From Leptodactylus fallax (lineage: Eukaryota; Chordata; Amphibia; Anura; Leptodactylidae), in assembly GCA_947044405.1 (NCBI GenBank), contig CAMRHE010000021.1, positions 10,834,501-10,898,500 on the forward strand: DNA of 64,000 nt, read 5' to 3'. Of the stretch, positions 47,532 to 59,014 are shown one piece after another; position 1 is the first letter of the stretch, and each line of letters opens with the position of its first letter. The translations under genes were made by a program, and so were the position numbers. A model generated the notes under the pieces. It did no database searches. It was not told where the DNA came from and saw nothing but the letters and a program-made list of their open reading frames with translations.

Positions 47532-48295
47532 TTATAAAAAATTAATAAATAAAGCAACTTTCTATAAACAACTTTCAGAATTGCTTTTGAATAAAATGTT
47601 TGTATACATCAAAAGTGTGAGGTATCAAAAAAATAACAGTAATAGCATTCTGAAATATTTCAGTTTAACAAACATGCTGCCGTGAGATGTGGAAACCTCA
47701 ACAGTCTCAGTATCAGAGTATCAGAGGGTATCGGGAGGTCACTCTTCACCACTTTCAGTTTTGAAACGGCAGACACCTGCCCGACATCTGGCGGATCTCA
47801 TTATAGTCAATGGAGTCCACCGGTATCTGTGTATAACCGCTCTACTGTATTAGTGATCCAGCTCTCCATTGTTTGGGTCCTCCAGCAGACTCAAACAAAG
47901 GAGACCACAGCGCTAGTGTGAACCTAAAGTAACTCTGTTTTCTAGTATGAAATAGTTGCAACAGTTCTGTGCAGGGAAAGAAGAGGGTGCAGGGTGCAGC
48001 AGTCCTGTACAAAATATTGAATCATTTATTTTTTTTTACTTTTATTTTTTTGTTATATATACTTTTTTGTTTTTATCACTTTCACTCTTTGGAAATTGCG
48101 TATTCACATATATTTTCACTTTTGATTTAATATAATTCATAAATACTGCACTTTAATATATTAATTATGAATTGTGTGTTATCAAGTTTTTTATGAAGTC
48201 ACTCATTATATTATATTATTATATTACCATAGTATACTTTATGTATAATTCGCTTTATATAATACGATTATATTTTTCACTTTTGTTCACAATAC
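47532..48295. other. Stretch without recognisable gene
   Basis: AT-rich; 48020-48290 is low complexity. No motif. Confidence 0.5.
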
Positions 48296-48738
48296 ATGTT
48301 GGTCCTCTGTGTGGGGGCCACTGTGAGCAAATAATACTGTGTAGGGGCCATTGTGGGCATATAATACTGTGTGGGGGCCACTTTCAGCATATAATACTGT
48401 GGGGGTGCCACTGTCAGCACCTAAGGGGCCACTGTGAGCACGTAATACTGTGTGGGAGCCCCTGCGGAGCACGTAATACTGTGTGGGGGGCACTGTGGAG
48501 CATGTAATATTGTGTGGTGGCCACTGTGGAGCACGTAATACTGTCCCAGTATTGTTTACATGCCGGCGCTGCTCACTCACCATGTTCTTGATAACTAAAG
48601 TTGTGAGTACTATAGTTGTATCCCTTTCAAGTATCTGAGATACTGCTGCAGCATCCGTAACCGTCACTATCAAGAATTCGCTCTAGGGAGGGGGGTAGGG
48701 GCAAAAGTTTGCACCGGGGCCCACAAGACTTTGGTTAC
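48296..48738. repeat. hAT-type element relic with 30-bp minisatellite
   Basis: The right end 'ggttacgccactg' (48726-48738) equals the terminus of the hAT elements at 52523 and 56536. The left end is missing. About eight 30-bp units ('ctgtgtgggggccactgtg' plus 'gagcacgtaata') fill 48305-48545. The 8-bp duplication cannot be tested with one end only. Confidence 0.6.
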
Positions 48739-51164
48739 GCCACTGCATATCAAGCATGGGAATCTATATCCAGCCCCATCAAGCTCCCAATCTCTAGGAG
48801 AGTAAATGGTTAGTAAACCTTATGAGGTATTAAATAAGACTTCTTTTGGAGTTGGCAAGAATGGTTATGATAGATAGGTTAGCGTATGCTGAGCAAAATA
48901 GTCTACACACCATTGATCAGGGAGCTTTGATTTGATATTTAGAAAGAAACCAACTATACATTGAATAAGGCAGACCAGAATGTTGCCAATAAAGATGTTG
49001 TTCAGAATTAGCTCCATTTTCTAGAAACAGCACTTTATCTGCCCATACAGTAAGCTGTATCCTACACATGGAATTAAAACACCTATGTGTAAGTGCATTG
49101 GGCTACAGTGCAATAACGTTCTTGTTGCAATTTTTTTGTGTGTGTGTCCATGTGACTGTCTTTGGGATGTCTGTATTGTATTGTGTACTGGGATGTTTTT
49201 TATTTCCAGATATCTAGAAGGTTTGACTGCAGCACTATTTTTGATTATATTTATAGGTAGCCATATCATCTGATACTACATGAGCATGTTTATGAGCACC
49301 TTGTACCGTTTACTCAAGAAGTCTTCAATTTTTCTTTCTTTCTTTCACTTTAACTATTGTCTTTTACTTGCTGGAGGCTATTTATTTCCCACATTGCAGT
49401 AACCTACTCTACTTGGCCTCATGTTCGATAATGGAACAAATATGTCATGTGTATGAATGTATTTGTAATGATATCTGTTACATTGAGATCACTTTGACCT
49501 TGCAGTTTATGTAACCTGTTTTGTTTATGAGGCTAAATGTTTTAATTATTTCTTCTTTTTCTTGTCTACTTTTGAAATTTCAATAAACTTAATTCTTGTT
49601 GCATGTATAAAATTCATGTGACTCATGATAAAAGAAATTCATAAATAGGATGCTAAAACATCTACCTCTATGAAACAGAAGCTACTTGGTCAGATGTTAT
49701 AGCAAAGTCCACATGGACACATAGAAAAATTATTATTACAACTTTATTGTCATACATAATGCACAGTTGTCAGTCATCATACATAGTGATACAAAGGAAA
49801 ATAAATTCATCAGCAATGCTTTTAGAAAATAGCACAACATGAGAAGTATCTAGTATCTCTTTATATATATAGCCAAAACTTCTATTTAAGATATCTGATT
49901 TTTATGATAAGAAAGCAAATGTGGTTGACAGTCAAAACTTGACATGGGGGATAGAAGAGCACTTCATTAAATTGTAGGTGAAAAACACACAACTACATTC
50001 CCACAAACTACTGCAGAGTTGAATGCAAGTGTAAGGGCATCTGCGTCAGTAAAAAGTGTCAGGTGTGCAATGCAAAAAAGATGATATCCATGGCAGTGCA
50101 GCAATAAGCAAACAGATGTTGTGCCAGTCTTTGCATACTGAGATGTGATCACAGAAACAAAAGATTTCAACACATCCATCAACTCAGCTCACACACCAGT
50201 ACCAGGCATGCACCAACAATCATTCACCTTTGGAACTTTGTCAGGTCTGACATATCAAATCCCTAAAGCAAATAAATAGATTTTTAGAACAAGTAATAAA
50301 CTTTATCAAAAGCATTACAAGCTACTTGACTAAGGTAAAAAGGACACATTACCAGTGATGGAAAATGTGTCACAAAGATCACTTCTATATAAAAATAGAA
50401 GTGTTTGTGTTATTTTGTCCAACCCTTGTAGGTTCGAATGATCTACTGAAGTGGTTGATCTTCTTCTATTCACTCAATCTTCCACTCAATCATATCCCAA
50501 CACATTCCACACACTGCTAATACACATCTCACCTCCTACCAAACTCTGCAATGATTGATACCTAACACTGGTCTCCTTCAATTAAAGAGTTAACATACTC
50601 TAAGAAAGACTATAAATTATTTACAGCATACAAGAACTAACTGAAAAGCTCAGGAAAACATAATGGCTCAGTAAGTAACAGTCCCTCAGTTTTTGCTTTG
50701 ATGATATAAAACAGCAAGATTTGTTGTCATTGTAAAAAGTTGCATGAAAGCCAAAACATCTTAATAAGCCTTGTTGTAATTGTTCTGAAAATTGGCGCAT
50801 GGCTTTAACTGATCCCTTTTTTGTTTTTCTGTTTCCTTAAAAGACAATAGGCACCATTAAGTTTTCTGTTCAAAAATGCTATAAGCTTCAACACAAAAAG
50901 CATGGTATTTACATAAATACAGGAAGATAAATAAGAAGAAGATAACATAGAAACATGCAAGACGGTGACAAATAGAAGCAAGAAATAACAGAAAGCTGAG
51001 GTGACCCACTATTTATATATATAGTGTATATATATATATAATGTATATATTATACACTTAGTCCTTTTCTCAGAGTCCCAAACCTGCCCACAAGCTTATA
51101 GGGTAAATTGACAGTTTGTGAATGAACAGGAAGATAATAACTAGAAAGTACCTTTAATAACATA
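48739..51164. other. 2.4 kb without recognisable gene
   Basis: No conserved frame and no element ends. An AT microsatellite-like tract lies at 51010-51056. Confidence 0.55.
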
Positions 51165-51665
51165 GTACCATAGTAAATAAGTTTGGCCAACCTATAAATG
51201 TACCAAGTTGATCTAGAGAAAGTCTAAAAACCTCACAAGGTTGATGCCAATTGCAACATCAGAGGAAAAAAAATCCTTCCCAACTCCAGATATGGCAATT
51301 GGACTAAGTGGATCAACATCTTATCCCAAAAAATTCTAGCTCCATAACCTAAAATATTCCGACTTTTAAGAGAGGGATCCAGGCCACTCTTGAACTTATA
51401 TAGGTACCAGTCATCACCACATCATGTAATAGTGAGTTCCATGACTATGGTAACACATTTTATCTTCTAGACTTAGAGGATGCCACATTGTCACAGTTAC
51501 AGGCCTCAATATAAAGAGATATATCTGTACTGTCCATTCATATATTTGTTCTTTGTTATTAGGTTGCCCCTCAGCTGTCTTTTTTCCAAGTTTGATAACC
51601 TGTCCTTGTATTCTAATCCACCCATCCCCTTAATTACCTAATAATGATAAATATTTGATGATACT
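51165..51665. repeat. Dispersed repeat of unknown class
   Basis: Wording such as 'aaatccttcccaactcc', 'ggcaattggactaagtgg' and 'ggatcaacatcttat' is, from memory, typical of an abundant amphibian repeat that may be the 3' region of a LINE. There is only one copy here, so I cannot confirm it internally. Confidence 0.4.
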
Positions 51666-52514
51666 TCGACTCACCTTACCATGATCCTCAACTTTCGATG
51701 TTTACACAGAGCAAGAATATTATAGATGTATGTATTCTCTAGATCCTATGCCTTATGCTCTGGTCTCTGGTCACTGCTAGAAACCTGGACTATTGCCTCC
51801 ATAAACATAATAAAAATGTATGACTCCTCTGGAAAATTCCAAGAGTTTTTGCCTATACACATAATGTGTGAGTGTGTTTTTTGTGTTTATTTTTGTATGT
51901 GTGTGTTTAATGTATATAGATATGGTCAAACTAAGCTCCAATTTGGTTAAGGATTCCTGGTTTGTTTCAAAATCAATTCATCACAATATCACTACATGCT
52001 AATAAAGCCTTGAAAGGCTGCAAATCACCCTCCTCCACTAAATGATCACACATAGACACAAATAGGATACTTGGAATATCATTTTGTGATAGCTTGTCAT
52101 GAAACCATGTAGTCTTTAGAAAAGCAGCTTAAGGGCTCATGCATAGTGCACAGTCAGTGTGCTAGCCGTAAAAAACATTCATTTTTATGGCCCCATACCA
52201 TGGCCATGAGCAGTGAGCAAAACTCAGGACAGGTCCTATTCCTGTCCATTTTGCAAACCGTGCTCATTGGCTCCAATGGATGGAACTGCGGAAGCAGGGC
52301 CAGTGCACTGGTGGCGCACAGATGACATCTGTGTGCCACCCATGCCGTTCAATCACGGCTGATGAAACACACACGCTCGTGTGCATGTCACCTAACTTGT
52401 GATACACACATCTGGAAATGTCCATACGGCAGGTATGGGAGGACACACACACATTTTGTAAGGAATTCATATTGTAATTGTAGCCCTGCCTCTGAAAATA
52501 TTAACGTGTTTTAA
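51666..52514. other. Stretch without recognisable gene
   Basis: 52130-52450 may hold a diverged fold-back ('gggctcatgcatagtgcac', 'gtgcatgtcacc'), but its ends are not definable. Confidence 0.45.
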
Positions 52515-52522
52515 CACTTACT

Positions 52523-53499
52523 CAGGGGCGTAACTACCGGTGTAGCAGCGGTAGCAGCTGCCAGGGCTCAGGACATTATGGTGCCCCGCGGGCCCCCGAT
52601 GCTTTTTTTTTTTTAATAGGCCATTACCTGCTGGAATAACCCCAGCAGGTAACGTGCCTTATATACTTACTGATACCCGGGGCCCTGCTCATGGCCGCCT
52701 GCGCTTCCGATTCAGAGGAGGCGGCTGTGAGCAGTAGCGGGGATCAGTAGGTAAGGCCGCGGGCCGAACCTCACAATCACTGCTATCATTATACTCCGGG
52801 GTCTTTTCAGACCGTTCAGACCCCGGAGTATAATAATTGGAGGCCCAGGGGAGGTGAGGGAACATAAAAAACAATGTACTTACCTCTCCTATGCTTCTCT
52901 AGGCTTCGGGCCTGTTTGGTGACGTCCCAGACATCAGCCGACGTCATTTTGCGTTGCGACGCCGGCCTGGTCCAACATTGAAGAAGGCCGAAGTAGCAGG
53001 GAGTGGACCAGAGCGAGGAAAACAGGTAAGTAGCATTGTTTTTTTATGTTTCGATCCTCCCCTGGGTCTCCGATCATTATACTCTGGGGTCTGAAAAGAC
53101 CTCAGAGTATAATAATTGTTCATGGGTGGTCTACAATGGGGCATAATGCTATGTGAAGGGGCCACTATGGGACATAATACTGTGTGCAGGGGCCACTATG
53201 GGGCATAACACTGGGTGCAGGGGCCACTATGGGGCATATTACTGTGTGCAGGGGCCACTATGGGGCATGATACTGTGTGCAGGGGCCAATGTGGGGCATA
53301 ATACAGTGTGCAGGGGCCACTGTGGGGCATAATACTGTGTGCAGGAGCCATTATGGCACATAATAGTGTGCACAGGAATGCGGTTTTTGGGGTGGGGGGT
53401 TGGAGAGGGCGATCCAGGGGGGAGGTTGGGGGCGGCGGTTCCTGGGGGCCCATGTCAAATGTTCGCCTTGGAGCCCAGCCATTCCTAGTTACGCCACTG
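52523..53499. mobile_element. hAT-type non-autonomous element, 977 bp
   Basis: Perfect 8-bp duplication CACTTACT at 52515-52522 and 53500-53507. Ends 'caggggcgtaacta' and 'tagttacgccactg'. Internal features are the inverted pair 'ttacctgctgg' and 'ccagcaggtaac', two palindromes around 'actctggggtctgaaaag' (52795 and 53078 areas), and a 31-bp minisatellite. 8-bp duplications and CAG ends place it in hAT. A second copy in opposite orientation is at 56536-57202. Confidence 0.92.
53125..53372. repeat. 31-bp minisatellite inside the hAT element
   Basis: About eight units of 'ctgtgtgcaggggccacta' plus 'tggggcataata'. The opposite-oriented copy at 56630-56790 has only about five shorter units, so the array length differs between copies. 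Confidence 0.92.
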
Positions 53500-53507
53500 C
53501 ACTTACT

Positions 53508-54850
53508 GTAGTGTAATTTGAGAGTTAAGTTTATTCTGCTTACTCTTTATGCTTGGGGGAAGGGGTACAATACTAAATCTTTGGCCTGAGTGAATAAACA
53601 CCTAGCAGGATGAAACAGTATAAAAAAAATTGTAAAATTTTATAGTAGATCTATCTAAAAGAAAGGCAAACATGATCTTTTCATTGGTTAAACATCATAA
53701 GTATTTTGTTTACCTTTAATAAATTTTAGAACACTTATAATAAAAAAAAATTTAGACGCTACAGCATAATAAAGTCATATAAATACAATTTACAATATGT
53801 TAAAATAGTGCCCTTACCAGCAATGTTGTGAAACAATAAAAACATAATAACCTATATAACAATGCATATTACTTTATTTTATTTCTGTTAGGTTTATTAT
53901 ATTTATCTTTCAATTTGTGTTTGTAATAGAAATATAGACATTATAAACCTCTATGGAAATTTGGAAATTCTAAAAATATTGCACTGCAGCAGTTCCAATT
54001 TGAAGAATAACAACATTATAATTGATGCACCGCACTCATCTAGGAATCAGCGTAGTCATGCATGAAATGTGTAGCAAGAAGTTTATGTTTTAGTATTGAG
54101 ACAATGCATTAAAAAAAGCCCTACTTCCCTGGACTTCAGAAGAATAGCATTGATTGACAAAAATAATGAAACAAATATCTAATTACCAATTCAATTTTGT
54201 TTATTTGAATAGCTGGAATGAAAAGGTTTTAAATCAAATTGTGAATTCATTCCCTGTGGCAACTTGCTTTGCATTTTAAATACCTATTCTAGTTCATTTC
54301 CTAATAGAAATGTAAGGAAGTTACAGCTCTTAAACTACTGATTAAGTTACTAAATGGCAATTATTTTAAAGTTCAAAAGTACAATATTGCTCACATCTTA
54401 TATTTTCAGATATTTTTTAAACCTGATAAAAATATGGCTTAGGACACAGATACCATAATCCCTTCACAAAATGCACAGTTCATATACCGTGTAGCCAGGA
54501 AGGAGGTCCCATATTACGCCATACTTGGACCTTGGCGCAAGATGATTCCAGTTTGGGAAATTAGTTTACTGCAAGTCCGTTGTCAGCATGGAATATGTAA
54601 GTGTTCTCCAACCCTGTATAATGTAATTACTGTGCATATTTTATCTGCATTATTATAGATTTATACTAATCACAATAAATAATCTCTCATGGTAAAGGCA
54701 ATGTCTATATCTACTGAAGTACTTCATAGTGTCCTGTCCATCAATCAAACAGTCAAAGCCCACCCACCAGCTTGTTGAAGAAGTGAGAAGAGACTGCAAG
54801 CAAACTGTTCATAGAGCCTTAATGCTAAAACTAGCAATCCTAGAAAGAAG
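53508..54850. other. Stretch without recognisable gene
   Basis: AT-rich with no motif-bearing frame. Confidence 0.55.
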
Positions 54851-54857
54851 TTAAAAC

Positions 54858-55150
54858 AAATCTGTCATTTTCAAAATGCAGTGCACTCTGCAGGCAGCAT
54901 ATTAGAGAGGAATATGATCTGAGCCGAGCTGATTTATAATTTGGTAGAAAAGTTCCAGGTCAACTTGTCATTTATGCAACTGAAAATCTGTTCTTTTTAT
55001 GCATAGGAGTCCACTTGGTGTTATGTTCACTGTCTGGTAATCTTAACTTGTATACAGAGATAGCTGTCAATGCCTGATCAGGATCGCCCACTGGACAACT
55101 AAACTCAGAATGAGCAGAGATTTAAAGCATATCACCAATTATGAAGCAAC
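54858..55150. repeat. Degraded TTAA MITE, 45588 family
   Basis: 'ttttcaaaatgcagtgc', 'ctctgcaggcagcatatta', 'gctgatttataattt' and 'agctgtcaatgcctgatca' follow the order of 45588-45985. The left TTAA is near 54853; the right end is not clear. Confidence 0.6.
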
Positions 55151-55371
55151 TTTTCAGTGGTAAATATAACAGTGTTATATTTCTTCTGTTTCCATTTATC
55201 AAGCTAAGGTACAGTGGGGAAAAAAGTATTTAGTCAGCCACCAATTGTGCAAGTTCTCCCACTTAAAAAGATGAGAGAGGCCTGTAATTGTCATCATAGG
55301 TAGACCTCAACTATGAGAGACAAAATGAGAAAACAAATCCAGAAAATCACATTGTCTAATTTTTAAAGAAT

Positions 55372-55991
55372 TTATTTGCAAATTATGGTGGAAAATAAGT
55401 ATTTGGTCAATAACAAAAGTTCATCTCGATACTTTGTTATATATCCTTTGTTGGCAATGACAGAGGTCAAACGTTTTCTGTAAGTCTTCACAAGGTTGGC
55501 ACACACTGTTGCTGGTATATTGGGCCATTCCTCCATGCAGATCTCCTCTAGAGCAGTGATGTTTTGGGGCTGTCGCTGGGCAACATGGACTTTCAACTCC
55601 CTCCAAAGGTTTTCGATGGGGTTGAGATCTGGAGACTGGCTAGGCCACTCCAGGACCTTGAAATGCTTCTTACGAAGACACTCCTTCGTTGCCCTGGCAG
55701 TGTGCTTGGGATCACTGTCATGCTGAAAGACCCAGCCACGTTTCATTTTCAATGCCCTTGCTGATGGAAGGAGGTTTGCACTCAAAATCTCACGATACAT
55801 GGCCCCATTCATTCTTTCATGTACATGGATCAGTCGTTCTGGTCCCTTTGCAAAGAAACAGCGTCAAAGCATGATGTTGCCACCCCCATGCTTCACAGTA
55901 AGTATGGTGTTCTTTGGATGCAACTCAGTATTCACTCTCATCCAAACACGATGAGTTGTGTTTCTACCAAACAGTTCTACTTTGGTTTCAT
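55372..55991 (-). pseudogene. Tc1 transposase pseudogene (element 5), C-terminal part
   Basis: The 146-aa frame 55812-55372 carries Asp32 in 'QHDSDPKH' and Glu67 in '[10 protein letters not shown]' (34 residues between) and the full C-terminus '[10 protein letters not shown]'. Upstream, recognisable sequence continues to 55991, where it stops at the codons for the first catalytic Asp ('catctg' on the plus strand). A TGA replaces the Trp codon in the usual 'MLWGC' near 55865. The N-terminal part is at 58877-59014. The gene lacks the region between, so no function is possible. Confidence 0.92.
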
Positions 55992-56063
55992 CTGTATTCA
56001 CAAAAAAGAAAATCTAATGGGAGACACTGATTGCCAATTAAATATAAAACTTCACTTTTATTA

Positions 56064-57899
56064 TCTCTTATATATATAAAAATGAGTTTCTGTCTGTCTG
56101 TCTGTCTGTTCTTTATGCGCGACCAAACGACTGGACCGATCCTCACCAAATTTGGCACACATGTACATCAGGTGTCCGGGAATATTTTAGACTGGGTCTC
56201 AGCTCTCTTGAACGTACCATTCCTGAGATACAGTATTCCCCAAAAATGACCAATATTAGCTAATACAAGCCTGCAAGTCTTTCACTCATATTCCAACTGC
56301 CATACACACGGTCACATGTCCCTTATCATCCAATAAGAGCTCGCAGGTGCTTACTCTCCTCAGGCACACAGGTTTCCATAGCAACCAAGCTATTTATGAC
56401 TTGCATTAGTCCATAGCAGTTCGCAGGTCCTTAAATATTCAGTCATATCATTGTATCAGCCAATATAAGTTCACATTTAATTTACCAGGTTTCCATAACA
56501 ACACAGCCATAAAAAGACTGTACCTATACTGGACTCAGTGGCGTAAATAGCAATGGCTGGGCCCCAAGGCGAACATTTGATATGGGACCCCCCCAGCAAC
56601 CGCCCCCCCGCACAAACTGCATTCCTACACACTATTATGCCCCATAGTGGCCTCTGCACACACTATTAGGCCCCATAGTGGCCCCTGCACACACTATTAG
56701 GCCCCATAGTGGCCCTTGCGCACAGTATTCTGTCCCATAGTGGCCCCTGCATACAGTATCATAGTGGTCCCTTCGTATAGTATTATGCGCACTCCCCACT
56801 ATCTCTTCAATGTTGGACCAGATGTCATGTGAGCCAGGCATGCATCTTGACTCATAATGACATCGGACTGGCCCACCGACGTCTGGGACGTCACCAAGGA
56901 AGCCCGAAGCCTGCTGAAAAGACCCCAGAGTATAATGATAGCAGTGTTTGTGGGGTTCATGGCCCGCAGGCCTTACATAGTGATCCCCGCTCCTGCTCAC
57001 AGCCGCCTCTGCAGAAGGTGAAGCGCAGACGGCCGTGAGAAGGATCGGGGATCGGTAAGTAAATAGGGCCCGTTACCTGCTGGTGTTACACCAGCAGGTA
57101 ACGGCCATTTAAAAAAAAAAACATCAGGGGCCCACTGGGACCCCTAATGTCCCAGGCCCTGTGGCAGCCGCTACCACTGCAACTTCGGTATTTACGCCAC
57201 TGACTGGACTGCCATACTGGATTTCAGCATTCTTATAAATTGAAATGTTTTTAAACTACTCATGTCTCCTGCAGCAAAACGCAAGGCTGCTGCTCGAGCT
57301 AATGACAACTCTCAGCAGACCCAAGCCTGTCTCCAATCTGACAAGGCATTGTCAGTCACATGCACACAGCTACACTCCATGTTTCCATAACAACCCAGCC
57401 ATTTTTCTTCACTGCTGTGGGTCAGCTTTAAAGGGCAGGGCGTTGTGGTTGACACTGTTACACAAGGTCACATACACACAGCTTTACTCCAGGTTTTCCA
57501 TAACAACCGATTGCAGGTCTTTCACTGATATCCAAACTGAGATACACATGATCACATGACACTTATGGACCAATGGAAAATTTCAGGTTCTTCAGTCTTG
57601 ACATACACACAGCTTTACACCAGGTTTCCATTGCGACGAAGCTATTTATGACCTGTATGAGTCAATAGCAGTTCGTAGGTCCTTAAATATTCAGTCATAT
57701 GACGTGCATCAGCCAATATAAGTTCACATTTCATTTACCAGGTTTCCATAGCAACACAGCCATAAATAGACTGTACCTATACTGGAACTGCCATACTGGA
57801 TGTCAAGTGCTAAACTGGCCAATTCTTATGGGGTCACTACACAAACAAAAAATTAAATATACCCGTGCAAAGCTGGATCCTTCTGCTAGTAATCCAATA
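56064..57899 (+). mobile_element. Non-autonomous Helitron, plus strand
   Basis: Starts TCTCTTATATATATAAAAAT after an A (56063) and ends 'ccttctgCTAG' before a T (57900). The subterminal 'acccgtgcaaagctgg' (57861-57876) has weak hairpin potential, as expected near a Helitron 3' end. A (GTCT)n tract lies at 56090-56110. A direct repeat of about 170 bp occurs at 56366-56535 and 57621-57794. No Rep-helicase. It carries a hAT element. Confidence 0.85.
56536..57202. mobile_element. hAT-type MITE nested in the Helitron
   Basis: Perfect 8-bp duplication ACTGGACT at 56528-56535 and 57203-57210. Ends 'cagtggcgtaaatag' and 'tatttacgccactg'. Inverted relative of 52523-53499 with the same parts: short 'ccatagtggcccctgcaca' array (56630-56790), 'gaccccagagtataat' and 'ttacctgctgg'. 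667 bp against 977 bp. Confidence 0.93.
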
Positions 57900-57996
57900 A
57901 AATTTATATATTAATTCAGGGCACAATATAAAATCATACAAAACCGCCAAACACAGATAGTTAATTTGTCCTCATGAATTTACTACTGCTGAACTG

Positions 57997-58876
57997 TCTC
58001 TTTTGGGAAAAGGGTTGTCCTATGTTCCTACAGTTAGATTCAATGCTTTTACTTGGACTAAAGATATACACCTGTTTGCGAGAAAACTCAAATGGTGAAT
58101 ATTTCACAAGAAGTCAAACAGATAAATGTGAGGAACTGGGGTTGGAACAGTCTGATTTTGAGGGTCTTAGAGTATTGGAGGAGCTTCTAGAGGAATCAGA
58201 GAGAGACTCCAGCAAGGGTCCATTTACTGATTTAAAACCTATTAATAGAAAACAACCACCACCAGGAAATTTCACCCATGTAGATTTATTCGTACAAATG
58301 GTGACTGATGATTTAAAGCGTATTGAGTACAGTCCGGGTAATTATGTATCTAATTTGAGGAAGGAAGAGATGAGAGCCCTACTTTTGTTGGAGAAAGAGC
58401 ATAATCTAGTATTGAAACCTGTCGACAAAGGGGGGAACATTGTGGCACTCGATAGATCTCAATATTTGGAAATGTGTTGGGAATTACTTAGAGATGAACA
58501 CTGTTACAAAATCATTCCAAGGGAGACAGTGGGACAGTTTAATATAGAATTGAAGGAGATTTTGGATGATGCCTTATTGACTGGTCTAATTGATAAACAA
58601 GAAAGGGAATTTTTGTCGCCTCGGCATCCAGTCATGGCATGTTTTTATACATTACCTAAGATACATAAAGATGTGGTCCCTTTGAAGGGACGCCCTATAG
58701 TGTCTCAAATTGGTAGTTTGACCCAGAACATCAGTATTTACTTGGATAATATATTGAGACCTTTTGTCCTCGGACTTACATCTTACGCAAGGGACACTAT
58801 GGACGTCCTGAATAAGATTGAAGGAATCACCCTTGATAATGATGTTTGCTTTTCAATTCTGGATGTCGAGGCACTT
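57997..58876 (+). pseudogene. Penelope-like reverse transcriptase fragment
   Basis: N-terminal and early palm part of a Penelope-like reverse transcriptase. 'VRFNAFTWTKDIHLFARKL' is read at about 58021-58090 in one frame; from about 58110 another frame is open without a stop to 58876 and carries 'NLVLKPVDKGGNIV', 'CFYTLPKIHKD', 'GRPIVSQIGSLT' and '[10 protein letters not shown]', the first catalytic Asp block. The YVDD block and GIY-YIG domain are absent because Tc1 sequence follows. The 355-codon frame 57974-59041 therefore ends in about 55 antisense Tc1 codons; its first 38 or so codons are out of Penelope frame. Few lesions suggest a younger copy than the one at 35890. Confidence 0.85.
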
Positions 58877-59014
58877 CCACTTTCTAATTCTTGCTCCCAC
58901 AGTGGATTTCTTCACACCAAGCTGCTTCCCTATTACAGATTCAGTCTTCCCAGCCTGGTGCAGGTCTACAATTTTGTTTCTGTTGTCCTTCCACAGCTTT
59001 TTGGTCTTCACCAT
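58877..59014 (-). pseudogene. Tc1 transposase pseudogene (element 5), N-terminal part
   Basis: The minus-strand ATG at 59014-59012 opens 'MVKTKKL' and the first helix-turn-helix, equivalent to residues 1-47 of element 3, and stops at the foreign junction ('cttccactttctaa', plus strand). Its partner is 55372-55991. Confidence 0.88.

Larger units (their letters stand above)
55992..58876 (+). mobile_element. Penelope-derived segment inside Tc1 element 5
   Basis: 55992-56063 and 57900-58876 are the segment proper; 56064-57899 is a later Helitron. The right part is the Penelope-like reading described separately, cut off in mid reverse transcriptase at the Tc1 junction near 58876. Penelope copies normally lose their 5' end, not their 3' end, so this is not an ordinary retroposed copy. 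The left 72 bp are not independently recognisable. Confidence 0.7.

Noticed and set aside
48172..48673. Repetitive frames of 111 and 128 codons on both strands
   Set aside because: They are products of the 30-bp minisatellite of the hAT relic.
55995..58876. Simple retroposon insertion into Tc1 element 5
   Set aside because: About 305 bp of Tc1 are missing at the site, there is no target duplication, and the Penelope part lacks its 3' end.
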